Source of the DNA: Armigeres subalbatus
Lineage: Eukaryota > Arthropoda > Insecta > Diptera > Culicidae
Assembly: GCF_024139115.2 (NCBI RefSeq)
Contig: NC_085141.1
Span: 66,690,675 to 66,754,674, forward strand
Direction of reading: 5' to 3'
DNA: 64,000 nt
A program made the translations under genes and the position numbers. Below are positions 11,545 to 22,606 of this stretch, one piece after another. A model generated the notes under the pieces. That model was given only the letters and a program-made list of their open reading frames with translations. It was not told the DNA's origin and did no database searches. How positions within the stretch are numbered: the first letter of the stretch is position 1; the number at the start of each line of letters is the position of its first letter.

Positions 11545-12947
11545 CGTTTAACTTCACGTAGAAGTAACACACACGAAATCATTAATTTAGAGTATAAGAT
11601 TGTTAATGTCACTCACTTCGGTTTTCAACTGGAGCTACAATAAACGTCCGGCAGAACCGTTTTCCAAAGTTTGAGGCTAATGTAATCGTGGTGATGTTTC
11701 TGCACAATAATAATATTACTATATGTTTTCGACCGAGAACACAGTAGAACTTCAGTAACACATAATTAAAATAAAAAATATGAAATTTGGTTCTAAGCAC
11801 TTCTAATACATTACATTTGGAATATATTAGTATTTATTGTAACCATACATTGTACTGTATCTTCATTGTTAAACAGTAAATATAATTTTGGTACTAGATT
11901 TTTAAACAATAGATATACCATTGAATTTAGGGTTTACAATAGAATATATCGTACATATATTGTTTGTTCGATAAGCTATATGGTACTTTTTTATACGGGT
12001 AGCGCTGCGGAACATCCACTGGCGCTTATGAAATGCTCCATGACCTCAATGATGTTATGCTCGCACATATATCAAGGCTGTTGCTCATCATGCAACCAGT
12101 AACCATAATGTAATCAGGGGATCCTGTCCAGTGCTTATTTGCTTAGTATTCGGCTGCCAGTGATTCAACATCCGGAGGATTTTTTACGGTAATTTTGATA
12201 CTTTCAGTTAAATGCTTTTCTAATCTAACTGGTGATTTTCCCTAGCAATAGAATGACGTCGCGCTGGACCACCAGTGTCACATGACAGTCCATTCCCACC
12301 AGACGAACTTTGTTAAAGACGTCATCTTTACAAATTTCAAATTTGTGCGATAAGAATATTTACAATGAGGAAAATTACATATATCGGAATTACTTGAGAA
12401 GTCTAAAATAATGAATTCAAATATACCGCCCCCTAGCGATCAAGCTCTAAATTAATCAATGCCTCATGTCAAAGCACACGCCTTCTTGCATAACCTTTTT
12501 GAAACGGTGCAGTTCAAAATGGGAGGTTTTTCAGATATAAGTAAAATAAGCATGAAAAATCACTTTTTTTGTACCCTTTTTTACGAAAACACCTCCCCGC
12601 GATGTACCCGCCCACCTATAGTCAATCTTTGGTAACGACCTGAAAGATGATTAAATTATCCTTCGAAACAGCCCCAAAAATTCAAAATTGGCCAAACATT
12701 AAAAAAGTTATAGCAATTTCAATTTGGGGTCAATTTGACCCCAGAGCACAGACAACGTAAGTTTTTTGAAAAAAGTACACTATAGCGCATATTTTCAAGA
12801 TTTTTCAAGCGAATTTGCACCTAGGAGACAGATCTCGGCGAGTTTTACCAAACTACCAAAAATTAGGAGAATCGGTTGAAAACTTAAAAAATGACAGCCA
12901 CTCAAAGTGGCCTGGGATCATATTGACCCCAGAGCACAGACAAAAGG
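11545..12947. other. Intergenic DNA with degraded repeat pieces
   Basis: About 11610-11650 matches one end of the MITE at 28060-28256. The phrase TTGACCCCAGAGCACAGACA occurs twice, near 12740 and 12920, marking a partial tandem repeat. No gene is evident. Confidence 0.35.
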
Positions 12948-13059
12948 TTAAATGGGACCGGGATTTTGATTTTCCGTGTCCGAATTCCAAAAACATCGCA
13001 TATGCAAAAATGCATGGGGAAAAAATCCGTGGACCAAATTCCCGAGGTGTGAGGCTACC
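12948..13059. mobile_element. Truncated copy of the 28783-28947 MITE
   Basis: This matches the right two-thirds of the element at 28.8 kb almost base for base and ends with the same GAGGTGTGAGGCTACC terminus. The left end is missing and is replaced by the GACCCCAGAGCACAGA repeat. Confidence 0.6.
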
Positions 13060-14591
13060 TTTAGAAATGTTCAACATATTAACTCTGCTTGATATCTAAC
13101 AACAAGCTCTGCATCCCCTCTTCACGATACATACATAAAACACCCAAATACACGACGTTATTCGTTGAAATTAATATTTTAAAGTCTAACTGAATTCGCC
13201 CTATAGTAGACCCCCTGGAGGTCCATAATAGGAAAATGCTTCCCTACAGTTGACACTTCATTTGATTTTCATGTCCCGTTTCGGGACGTTCTTCTTCCCT
13301 ATTATGGACCCCCCAAAATATTCCTATAATGGACACTCTCGTGTTTATTTTTTATAGAATTGTAAAAAATCATCTAATTTGACTTTCCATAGCATTTCCA
13401 ATGCATGTTATCAAATCATAGGACTGTATGGTAGGTTTTGACGTTGGACTTACGTCTCTCTTTACTATACCTGGTGTCATTCCAAAATATTCAAATCGAT
13501 CGCGTTACGCTGTGTTGAAAGATTTTAAACGTTAATAGCGTTCGTCTCAATGGACGAATTTCTGCGGTAAGCCCCTCAATCGACAGATTTCAAGTATGCC
13601 TTTCATGTCCATGCTTGATAAGACCCGAAAAACTTGTTTCAATAGGCATGAGACTGTTTTCAATGAAAAACATTGAGATCAAGGGAACCTATAAATATGG
13701 GTACCGCATAATTCTTGCATCATCCCCTTACCACGTTCTGATTGGTGCAGACACCAGCGAATGAGCAGCCGCTGGGTCTGCCGAGAAGCCATAAAATAGC
13801 GCAACGCGATTTTTTCCTTTCATTCTGACCGGGACAAGCGAAGCAACCGCATCATCGACACCTTTTAGCAGGGAATGAAGTCTGCACCGACTGCTTTTTC
13901 GGCTCGACACCATCGAAGCCACCATCATCAGCCGAAACCTAGCCAGTACCGAGAGGCGATTCACTTGTGTATTTTTGATTCAGTCCGACGTATTGAATGA
14001 TGTATTGATGTATTTTCTGTGTATTTCTACGTATTGGATGAAATAATGCATTAAATTGAATTAATGTAATTATTTGTGTATTAAGGTAATATTAGCGTAT
14101 TTTTTCACAAATACGGATTAAAATCGAATATTTGAATATTTTGACCTCAATTTTGACGTTTCAGTGTTTATGTTTGATGTTTCAATTGGAGCCGAAAAAA
14201 AATTAATCCAATTATAGCGTGTTTTTCGTTGAACATATATGCATTTTTTCTGCATTTTGTTTGTCATTTCATTCAAATACAAGTAGGATACTACTATGAA
14301 GATGAAATTTACATTTCAAGACATTGATGTCAGTTGGATGTATTATTTATTATTGAAGGTAGATTCACACATCGGAAATAATGTCCACGGATTTTACGAG
14401 CGATTTTCATTCCATGAATATTGTGAATACTAAAGGAGCGGGATTGGTGGGAATGCGACAAGGGAAATTTGAAATCCGGCTCCTTTTAAAATACAACCGG
14501 GACCAAAGTCCTTCCTGCAAACCTTAATTTTACTTGTGCGGAATTATAGCAGATCAAGTGAAAATACATAGCATGGTTGATTTCATATATA
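13060..14591. other. Intergenic, promoter-like and GTATT-rich sequence
   Basis: It contains hairpin-prone GGTCCATAATAGG / CCTATTATGGACC blocks near 13200-13340 and a CTATAAATATGGG TATA-like box near 13689. A GC-richer block (13720-13970) has an end (GAGGCGATTCAC) that recurs inverted near 15666. This suggests a larger damaged element spanning about 13.7-15.9 kb. No supported gene. Confidence 0.35.
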
Positions 14592-15475
14592 CACACTTAG
14601 AAAGAGTTCAAGAGTTCGGTAAATTAAACTACCGAAACTTTCCGGTAGTTCTACAAATTACATATATTTCGGTGATTTGACCTGTGTTGACGTAGCATTT
14701 AGCTGAAGTTCGGTAAACGGCGTTATCTGTCATCATATTCACCGGAAATATGGTAAAACTAAAATAACACCGATTAATCGGTGAACAGAATAGCTGAACT
14801 TTCGGTAATGTAAAACGTCAAACTCAAAGTCCATCGTGATTCACATCCGCGTGCTTGCTGGTAGGAGACATTTTCACTTTTTGCATTCTTCCCCCCAGCT
14901 GTTACTTGAGAAATTCGTGCTTTCAAATTAATGGAACCAGTAGTTTGGTGAGTAAATTATTATTTCTAACGAAATAAAGACCATAAATTTTGTTCATGCC
15001 TTTTTTGCTTTCTCCGTGCAGATAGCAGCTCATAGCAGCTCCTCAAGCAAAAATGGCTTCCGTTGCTTCAGGTGGTTCTAGTTTACCGAGTACATTCTGG
15101 CGGCTGGCGTCTGGCATCAAAAATGTCTATTCTTCCCTTGATTCTTCCGATCAAATAGATCTCGCCATGATCTCGGCGTTTGAAGGACTACGATGTCCCT
15201 CCGATAGCAGCTGGCGAGACTCTACATTCTGCTTTGTGTATTCCATTACAAACTAATTTCTACCAAGATGTGAATCCTTGCATGAAACTGTTTATAATAA
15301 AATAAATCATGATTGAAAGTCAAAGCATAAACAAAATAATGTGTTTTCTTGTTTCTATAATTTTTTTATTCATTCTTCACAACTAAAAAACAAAAAGCTA
15401 TAATTTACAGTACTTCGGTAATACTTATAACTTATACTTACTATACTTACTATTAGGTACTTTTTTCTAACCGTG
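14592..15475. mobile_element. 884-bp TA-flanked DNA element with an exon-like insert
   Basis: The ends are CACACTTAGAAAGAGT and the inverse of CACGGTTAGAAAAAAGT, with TA on both sides. The interior has many CGGTA motifs. It also has a stretch that looks like captured gene sequence: pyrimidine tract and CAG acceptor at about 15022, an ATG at 15053, a 67-codon ORF to 15256, and AATAAA copies near 15300. The ORF has no domain I recognise. Confidence 0.45.
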
Positions 15476-17171
15476 TAGATAAGAACGATTTCACCCATAT
15501 TTTTATGTATTGAAACATTTCGGTACACTATTTGCATTAAAATGTGTTTTTCGTGTAATAATATATTTCCGTGCATTATTTGTATTTTGGTGCAATATTT
15601 GTATTTTTGTGCAATATTTGTATTTTTTTTTATTCATGTATTTTCGATTCAAAATCCGATAACAGTGAATCGCCCCTCGGCCAGTACAGCAGCAGTCCAC
15701 CCTACAGACCCGACAAAGCAGCAATGCTGAGCAGATACCGGCAGCAGCAGCAGAGTCGAGCCGAGACCAGACTCGGCATCGGTGATGAGCCGAGACAGGC
15801 TGAAGAAAAGCCACATGATGCAGCATGTATGTCCAAAAAACAAACGGTTCTTCAGAGAGCCAATAATAGAGATCAATATCAAAGCTTTCAATACCCTTCG
15901 GGATAGAAATTGTACTTGGGTGCCAAATCCAATATTCTAGTGATAAAATTTTATGCGTGATTTTCATAAATAGCGTCAAAACTAACAGTGGATAATTTTT
16001 CTGATTTAACCGCGAAGTGGACGAAGGACTTCGCTTGACCATGCCTAAAAAACATAAGATGTCCAAATCTCTCACATAATATTTGGATATTTGGATTAAA
16101 AAAACACCGATAACAGCTCAAACATTAATAAACTATCAATCGATTTTTCATCAAATGTTGGATTTTTTGGCATTGATCAAGAAATATCTAGATAAACATT
16201 GTTTGATACTGACCGCACACAAAGCGAACGTGACTGAATGATCGTCCCATGTTACCAATTCTAAATCTTATCACCCGAAATCCCATGGCCGGGTGTTTCC
16301 TTCCATCTACTACTAACAATGTTGTCTCAGAAAAGAACACGTACTTCTCACCTGAACTGCAATTCTAAGCTCGCTTGCCCGGCTTATTGGCCTGTATCAA
16401 GCGAAAACTCCCGTTAGGAAATAGACGCCAGCAGCGAGCAACAAGCGTAAAAAAGCCCTTCTCGAACGCCCTACAAGACACTGGCTGATTGGCCCACCAA
16501 TTGGGAAGCAGAGAAGATTCAAAATAAGGTATAAAAGAAAAGTGCATTCGCTCGCAGAGCATTCAGTCTTTTTTATACCACCACTAGAAATTCGCGGTTA
16601 TTATCGTTTTCTTACTTTTTGGACTTAGCTGAAGCAAACAGCCTTTTTCAAGGCTCTAAGAGTTAAAAATAATGTTCTCCTTCAGTCGCTATCGCATGGA
16701 TTAGGAGGCCCTACATCCCCTGCTGGGCCAACTTGTGGCTTATTTCAGGCAGTCCTTCAGTGGGAAGGTTGCCACTGTCGAGGCTAATATTCCGTGACCG
16801 GACAGATACTTCCTGAATTGTTTTTGATGATTCTTGTTCGAGGTAGATTTGATTTCTGTGTCGGTTTGATGAGAAGATTTTGCCAAGGAATGGTATGCAA
16901 CGCCGATTATTTATCTAAAATAGTTGATGTGAGAAATTTGGACATATTATGTATCTTAAAGGCATGGTCAAGTCAAGTCCTACGTCCACTTAGCGGTTAT
17001 GTCACAGACATTACCCACTGTTCGTTTTTCCGATAGAATTTCATAGCAAAATGTTGACATTGTGTAGTAATAATGCAAAAATGGCTGGAGGGTCCACTAT
17101 TGGTTGGGGGTCCACTATTGGTCACTTTACCCTACCTATTGAACTGTCAAACCGTCTACCTATCGAGAAAA
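15476..17171. other. Intergenic repeats with a promoter-like segment
   Basis: It holds GTATTTG-type tandem repeats (15560-15640), a CAG-rich GC block (15700-15800) and a segment near 16020-16075 that recurs inverted near 16935-17000. Around 17090 the phrase GGGGGTCCACTATTGG is partly duplicated. No gene is supported. Confidence 0.35.
16480..16568 (+). promoter_or_regulatory. Promoter-like module: CCAAT boxes, TATA box, initiator
   Basis: ATTGG/CCAATT boxes near 16480-16503, a strong TATAAAA at 16530-16536 and a TCAGT initiator at 16563-16567 are in the correct order, with about 35 bp from TATA to initiator. No recognised ORF follows, so it may be an orphan or an element-borne promoter. Confidence 0.35.
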
Positions 17172-17373
17172 CTAAAAGATATTTTAGTTACTAGATAAAG
17201 ATTGTCGCTGTCGTCGCTGTCCGGAACATCTTTTGCTGGCAAGGATAGGGGAGCTAAATGTCAAAGAAGGAAAATCCATACGATTTGACAGGTATGTACC
17301 ACACATGTTTCGGACAGCAGAACAAAGGGAACCGAAGCGACAATCTTTATCTAGTAACTAAAATATCTTTTAG
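17172..17373. mobile_element. 202-bp MITE with 38-bp perfect terminal inverted repeats
   Basis: The arms at 17172-17209 and 17336-17373 are exact reverse complements, starting CTAAAAGATATTTTAG. There is no coding capacity. Perfect arms suggest recent activity. Confidence 0.75.
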
Positions 17374-17463
17374 CAAACTAAACAAATGCTTGTTGGTGAG
17401 GCGGAAGTATTGTTTTCGCCTAATGATTATTATGGCGAATTAAAACGCATGAATTGAAATGTA

Positions 17464-17916
17464 TCCAGCTTTTTGCGCACGGTAATGGCGGCTCTGTTAT
17501 TGCCTGATTTTCTTAAAATTGCACGCGGCGTACCCTTCAGGAAAGGTACCGCCGCGCTTACTGCACCCCGTTTACTTGATTCTTATGGGTCAATAGCATT
17601 GCGGTGTATCGTTTGGCGCGGCCGTACCTTTCGACAGTCATTCGCCGCGTGAAGTTTTGTGCAAGTACCCATTTGGGAACATTACAAACGCCGCGCAGTG
17701 TATCATATCCAGAAAATCTGACAATAATTTAAAAGTGTATCCGTCCCTGTACTTCTTTGACATCTGGCTTGGGTTTGACATTCCGTTTTCCTTCTGTTCC
17801 AGGATGAGGGGAGAGGGTAATCGAAATGTCAAACCCAATTCAGATGTCAAAGAAGTACGGGGACGGATACACTTTTTAATCAACAGAGCCGCCATGACCG
17901 TGCGCAAAAAGCTGGA
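17464..17916. mobile_element. Foldback element with nested inverted repeats, TA-flanked
   Basis: The outer arms (TCCAGCTTTTTGCGCACGG) pair across the element, which is flanked by TA. Inside, a second pair of arms around 17730-17785 and 17825-17878 carries the GACATCTG and GTATCCGTCC blocks. A third, GC-rich pair lies between them. The whole unit could fold into a long hairpin. Confidence 0.65.
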
Positions 17917-18108
17917 TAAGATTTGATCTAGAAACAGCTTCAAAAAACATTAATACATTCCCCAACAAAGTAGCAACAAGAAACTCACGTGTTTGCACTG
18001 TTTGGGTGACTAGCTTATCGAATTAAAAAGCTTTAGAAGTGAACGCTCTCGTGAAGTCACTTGAAGGGTTGAACAAAAGTGAAAGTTGGCAAGAGAATAA
18101 CAAGAGCA

Positions 18109-18673
18109 TCATTCAGAATAAGTGTAAGAAGATCCTCTTTGCGCAACTCTATATAATAGACTCTGGTGTTTTCTTTTCCTTTTCATGATTGTTGTCAAAG
18201 ATAAATAATTTATGTTACGGTAGTTTTCGAAATATTCGTTTATTGAAAATTCGTTCAGAAGAGACGGATCTCCTTCAAAATCATCTTCTTCCTCCTCGGG
18301 CTCTTCCTCCCACTCAATTTTCTCTTCGTTCCTCTCGATTCGATGGTCAGCATCGCCACTTTCCGCTGAGTCTTCTTCCAATTCAATCTCTCGATCGTTC
18401 CACTTGAACCAATTAATAACTTTGTCACTTTTCTTGGGAAGTTTTTTCTCAATTTCTGCTTTGTTCCTCTCCAAGTGATTGTTAACGTTGTCGCTTTCAT
18501 TCATATGATCAGAAAGTTTGGATACACGCAAATCGATAGGCGAGTAAGATGAGTTGAAAGGCTCGACCTGTTTATAGAATACGGCAGGTCCAGCAGGAGT
18601 ATCAAGGCGATTTTTTGGAGTTGTCAAGTCCAAAGCTGTCTCATCAGCACTCTGATTCGAAAAATCGTTGAAT
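18109..18673 (-). CDS. Acidic exon-like ORF, unknown function
   Basis: The minus-strand frame is open from about 18681 to a stop at 18109. There is no ATG near the start, but a possible splice acceptor (AG at 18675-18674) precedes it, so this could be a 3' terminal exon. The product is very acidic, with runs such as EEEPEEEEDDFEGD and a loose repeat of ER-N-x-x-x-IE and WND/WEE segments, and ends in a basic tail (MKRKRKHQ). I do not recognise the protein. It may be an exon of a gene lying upstream under the gypsy insertion, or a decayed copy. Composition differs from the flanking AT-rich DNA. Confidence 0.3.
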
Positions 18674-18681
18674 CTGATGTA

Positions 18682-19197
18682 TTAAAAGGTGTCTCCCTTA
18701 CACCGGGTAATGGTGTTGATGTGACCACGTACAACGGATTTAAAGTACAACGGAAAAGTTACATCGTTTTCATGATAGGTTTTTCTAACCGGTGAGCCGT
18801 TGCGAAACATTCCTGTAATGTGTTCAAAAAGTCTTGTTAAACTCATTTCATGACCTATATTGTAATGTGGGATCGATCAGGTAGATGAAGGTTAGGTTGT
18901 ACACCGAAGGGATCTAAAGCAAAGTTTTTTGCATTGCCAACTTTGCTGAATATATCCTGTTTACAAATTTAAAATATTTAGACTTTATTTTTTCACGAAA
19001 AAATTTTTTTTTTCATGGTCGTAAAATTTATGATATTATTTAGGATACATCTGAATTCCGGTGTACAAATGTATGGTACAATGACACAAATACTTACCAG
19101 CAACGCTTGTTATTGAACCACGCTTAGAGCACCTCCACGGGAGTCCCCATCTGGGGCCCTATCGCTATTTCCGGGCCCACTTCTACACCGGAGGTAT
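18682..19197. other. Intergenic DNA left of the gypsy element
   Basis: No gene is seen. Near 19127 the phrase GAGCACCTCCACGGG occurs, and it recurs inverted near 29590, marking the edge of some older repeat. Confidence 0.35.
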
Positions 19198-19385
19198 TGT
19201 AAGCTTAGGAGAAACTAACAATTGTTATCCCCTCGTATCCTTCTGTATGCCCCTTGAATATCAGGGTTCCCACCAAAACAGAGCATTGTCAGTCTGAGAT
19301 AGAACACGAGTGAAGAGAGATCAACAATACATGCGTCGGAACTAAACGGAACGTTTTTAATCTTTCTTCGGGAAAGAAGCCCTCA
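19198..19385 (+). repeat. 5' LTR of the gypsy element
   Basis: It begins TGTAAGCTTAGGAG and ends GAAGCCCTCA. The boundary is set by alignment with the split 3' LTR and by the GTAT duplication. Confidence 0.85.
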
Positions 19386-19571
19386 GCTTCAGAAGTGGGA
19401 TACCGGTCCCCGCGGAAACACAACGGAAGTGCAGATAAACGGATTTCCTGACATTTCGACGAAATTCGCGACGATGCCATTGACGAGACAAATGGCTGCG
19501 AAGCAAGCGGAAGATGGTGCGTGAGGAAGGGCAATCCGCCATTTTTTGATGCGGAGAATGACGAAACGAAG

Positions 19572-21905
19572 ATGGATAACCCGGACAGTGACGAAGAGAA
19601 AACGATTTTCAACCGAAACAACGCTCCGAAACTAGCCGGAGGCGCAAGCGGAGGAGTTATACCAACAGCACAGAGTGTAGGTCAATTTCCAACAATGACA
19701 TTACACCCGTACGACGTGGGCCGCCTGATCCCAGAGTATTCGGAAGGAGACGGCGTGTGCAAGTGGTTACGACGAATCGATCACTTTCGTGTAATTTATG
19801 GGTGGACGGAACAAATGTGCCTGCTATACGCCTCGACTCGGTTGGCGGGTGCAGCCGCAAACTGGTATAGACGTCATGAGGAGCGGATTTTCGATTGGCA
19901 CCAGTTTAAGGATCGGATTGTGATTGCTTTCCCGGAAATGTACGATGAGGCTGATATTCATCGTGAGCTGGAATCTGTGCGGATCGAAAATGGCGAATCC
20001 TACGAATCGTATGTTTACCGTGTAGATGCCATTGCGCAGAAAGGCGATTTCAGTGTATCGGCCACGCTGAAATATGTCATCAAAGGATTACGCAACGACA
20101 AAGTCTATCGTAGCTTACTTTCAAACCAATATACATCTTTACTGGATTTGTTGCGGCATATCAAGTGGATCGCTTCAAACATGGAGATGCTTCCATCCGT
20201 CGTCGCCAGACAATCGAGGGCCAATGTTGTGTTACCATCGTCGGGAACAGAAGTGACGTGCTACAATTGCCGCGAGCAAGGCCATCGATCAGTGGACTGT
20301 CCAAAGCCTCAGCGCAAAGAGCGGTGCACAAAATGTCTGCGGGTTGGACATACATCGGACGGTTGTTCATCTCGCTATCATCCACCACAACATGGGACAT
20401 TCGTTCGAACGGAAGGTGCAAAGCTAACCACCACCAACGCTATATTTGAAGGAGTAGAATCGGGCAGCCAGGTTACGGTGAACCAAGCCTCTCAGCAGGA
20501 AATTGAAGTCGAAGCAGCTGGAGAGCGTCTCCGTGCAATGGCTTTGCTCGACACAGGTAGTTATGCTAATCTTATTAAAATAAAATTGCTACCTAAGGCT
20601 TTATTACTTGATGTAAATAACGAAGAAGTGGTAGGTGTGAACGGGTCGAAGGTGAACATTGTAGGTCAGTTTGACACTTTAATAACACTTTCGGGTAGGG
20701 TTTGCCAAGTACGGTTTTTGGTCGTGTCCGATGACACAATGCAAATAGATGTGATCTTGGGAAGACGCTTTTTGATAGAAAACCGCATACAAAAACTCTG
20801 CTTTGCGCCACATGACACAACTCATCGAACAACTCCGGAATGGTTTTTACTTGGAAACATTGACGAACAATGCTTGTTGGCCAGTGGTTCACTCTTGGGT
20901 GTGGATTTGGATGTGGGAGATAATATGGAAACGTTGTCTTGTCGAACTCAAGTAGAGCAATTAGTACAGGAAAGCTATTTGAAGCGACCGAGACCAGATA
21001 GGCCATTAGTGAAGTTCAATGCTGAAATTCGGTTGAAGGTAGATACGGGTTTTTCATCATCACCACAACGTCTCAGTGTGTTCGAGAAAAAGGAGTTAGA
21101 TAGCATCGTGTCAGACTTGCTTGGACAGGGAATCATTCGCGAAAGCAATTCACCGTACACATCGCGGGTGGTTTTAACTAGGAAACGAAACAATACTTAC
21201 CGAATGTGCGTAAATTATAAACCGTTAAACAAAATCGTCGAGAGAAACCATTTTCCAATGCCCGTCATTGAAGATCAAGTAGCCAAGCTTCAAGGTAAAC
21301 GGTACTTCACTTCTTTGGACCTCAAGAATGGGTTTTACCATGTAGGCTTAACGGAATCATCGAAGAAGTTCACCTCATTTGTGACTGATAGTGGACAATA
21401 TGAGTTCAATCGGTTGCCTTTTGGGTACGCTAACTCACCGGCTATATTCGTAAAATTCATTACCAAGGTTTTAGAGCCATTTATAAAAGACGATCGTGTA
21501 ATCGTTTTCATTGACGACATGCTTATTGCGTCGAACACGTTGAGTGAACATTTGCAAACATTGAAAGAAGTACTCGAAACGCTCGCTGACAATCATTTGG
21601 AGTTACAGTTTGCAAAGTGTCAGTTCATAAAAACTCAGATTGAGTATTTGGGTTACGATGTCCAGTCCAACCAAATCCAACCTAGTGATCGACACGTTGA
21701 GGCAATTAAAAACTTTCCCATTCCATGCAACCGAAAAAGCCTTCAACGGTTTCTCGGGCTAATCAATTATTTCAGAAAGTTCATTCAGGGTTTTAACGTA
21801 CAGGCAGCAAAACTGTATGAACTTTTGAAGGAGGACAATGATTTCTCGATGACTGCTGATCACATAGAGGCCATTCCCAAGCAGCACAAATTGTTTCACT
21901 ACTGA
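19572..21905 (+). pseudogene. Gypsy gag-protease-RT reading frame, truncated by an insertion
   Basis: This is a single frame from the ATG at 19572 (the open frame extends upstream to about 19500, but without an ATG). A gag-like region precedes two CCHC zinc knuckles (CYNCREQGHRSVDC and CTKCLRVGHTSDGC, about 20260-20370). The aspartic protease motif LLDTGSYANLI is near 20545. The reverse transcriptase carries LDLKNGFYHV (about 21318) and the catalytic IDDM box (about 21512). The last in-frame retroelement codon is at about 21873. After that the frame reads into the inserted MITE and stops at 21905, so RNase H and integrase are cut off. Confidence 0.88.
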
Positions 21906-22606
21906 ACATTTCACTGTGTTGCAACTATACGCAAAGAAACAATCTTTGCGTATGTGCCATAAAATATAACTCTCTTGCAATCTAAAAAGCGCAAGAGGTG
22001 GAGCCTACGGAAACATCCTTCGATAACAGTAAAATTGCAATATTGTTGCAAAATACTACAGCGAAAAAAAAAAATAAAACAAAAATATAAAACTGGATTC
22101 GATTTATGGATCTTGTGATTGATAGTCCTTCACTCTACCACAGCACTATTCATCACTTCGAATGGACTGCATGTTAACTCACCATAAAAACCATACGATT
22201 ATGAAGTTTTGTACTCGGGTTTCCTGTTACTTGATTGCACCATCACAGGAAAAAAATGTGAGTTGTCAAAACGTTGAACGATGCTAAATTAAACATGAAG
22301 ACACCTACAACTGATCTGCAACTTAATTTTAACAAACAATTAAATTTTGAAAGACGCATTGAAGTTACATGATAAAAAATATGCAACTTAATGATTTTGT
22401 TTCGTCTTTGCAACATGAAGTGCATTATTTTCTGTTTGTTTGTTTCCAAATGTCAAACACGCAATTTTAATGAAACATTGATCACAATTCGAACGTTTTT
22501 GACATCTTAATGCAACTTTTTCGTGCTTTGATGTTTTTCCAATGCCTTTAATGAAACTGAATAGAAACAATGTGCTTTTAGGAAGATGTTGCGTGTGCTA
22601 CTTGGG
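21876..22606. mobile_element. 731-bp MITE inserted in gypsy pol
   Basis: The ends are CCCAAGCAGCACA and the inverse of CCCAAGTAGCACA. TT flanks both sides. It has no ORF of note, but an internal hairpin (ATACGCAAAG ... CTTTGCGTAT, about 21928-21954). Removing the element and one TT (733 bp, remainder 1 when divided by 3) brings the upstream and downstream pol frames into register. Confidence 0.75.

Noticed and set aside
12815..13099. 94-codon ORF in both strands' open region
   Set aside because: It covers the truncated MITE at 12948-13059, which also appears at 28.8 kb; this is an element shadow.
15503..16075. 190-codon minus-strand ORF
   Set aside because: It crosses the edge of repeat sequence and low-complexity GTATT tracts, has no recognisable domain, and has open frames on both strands.
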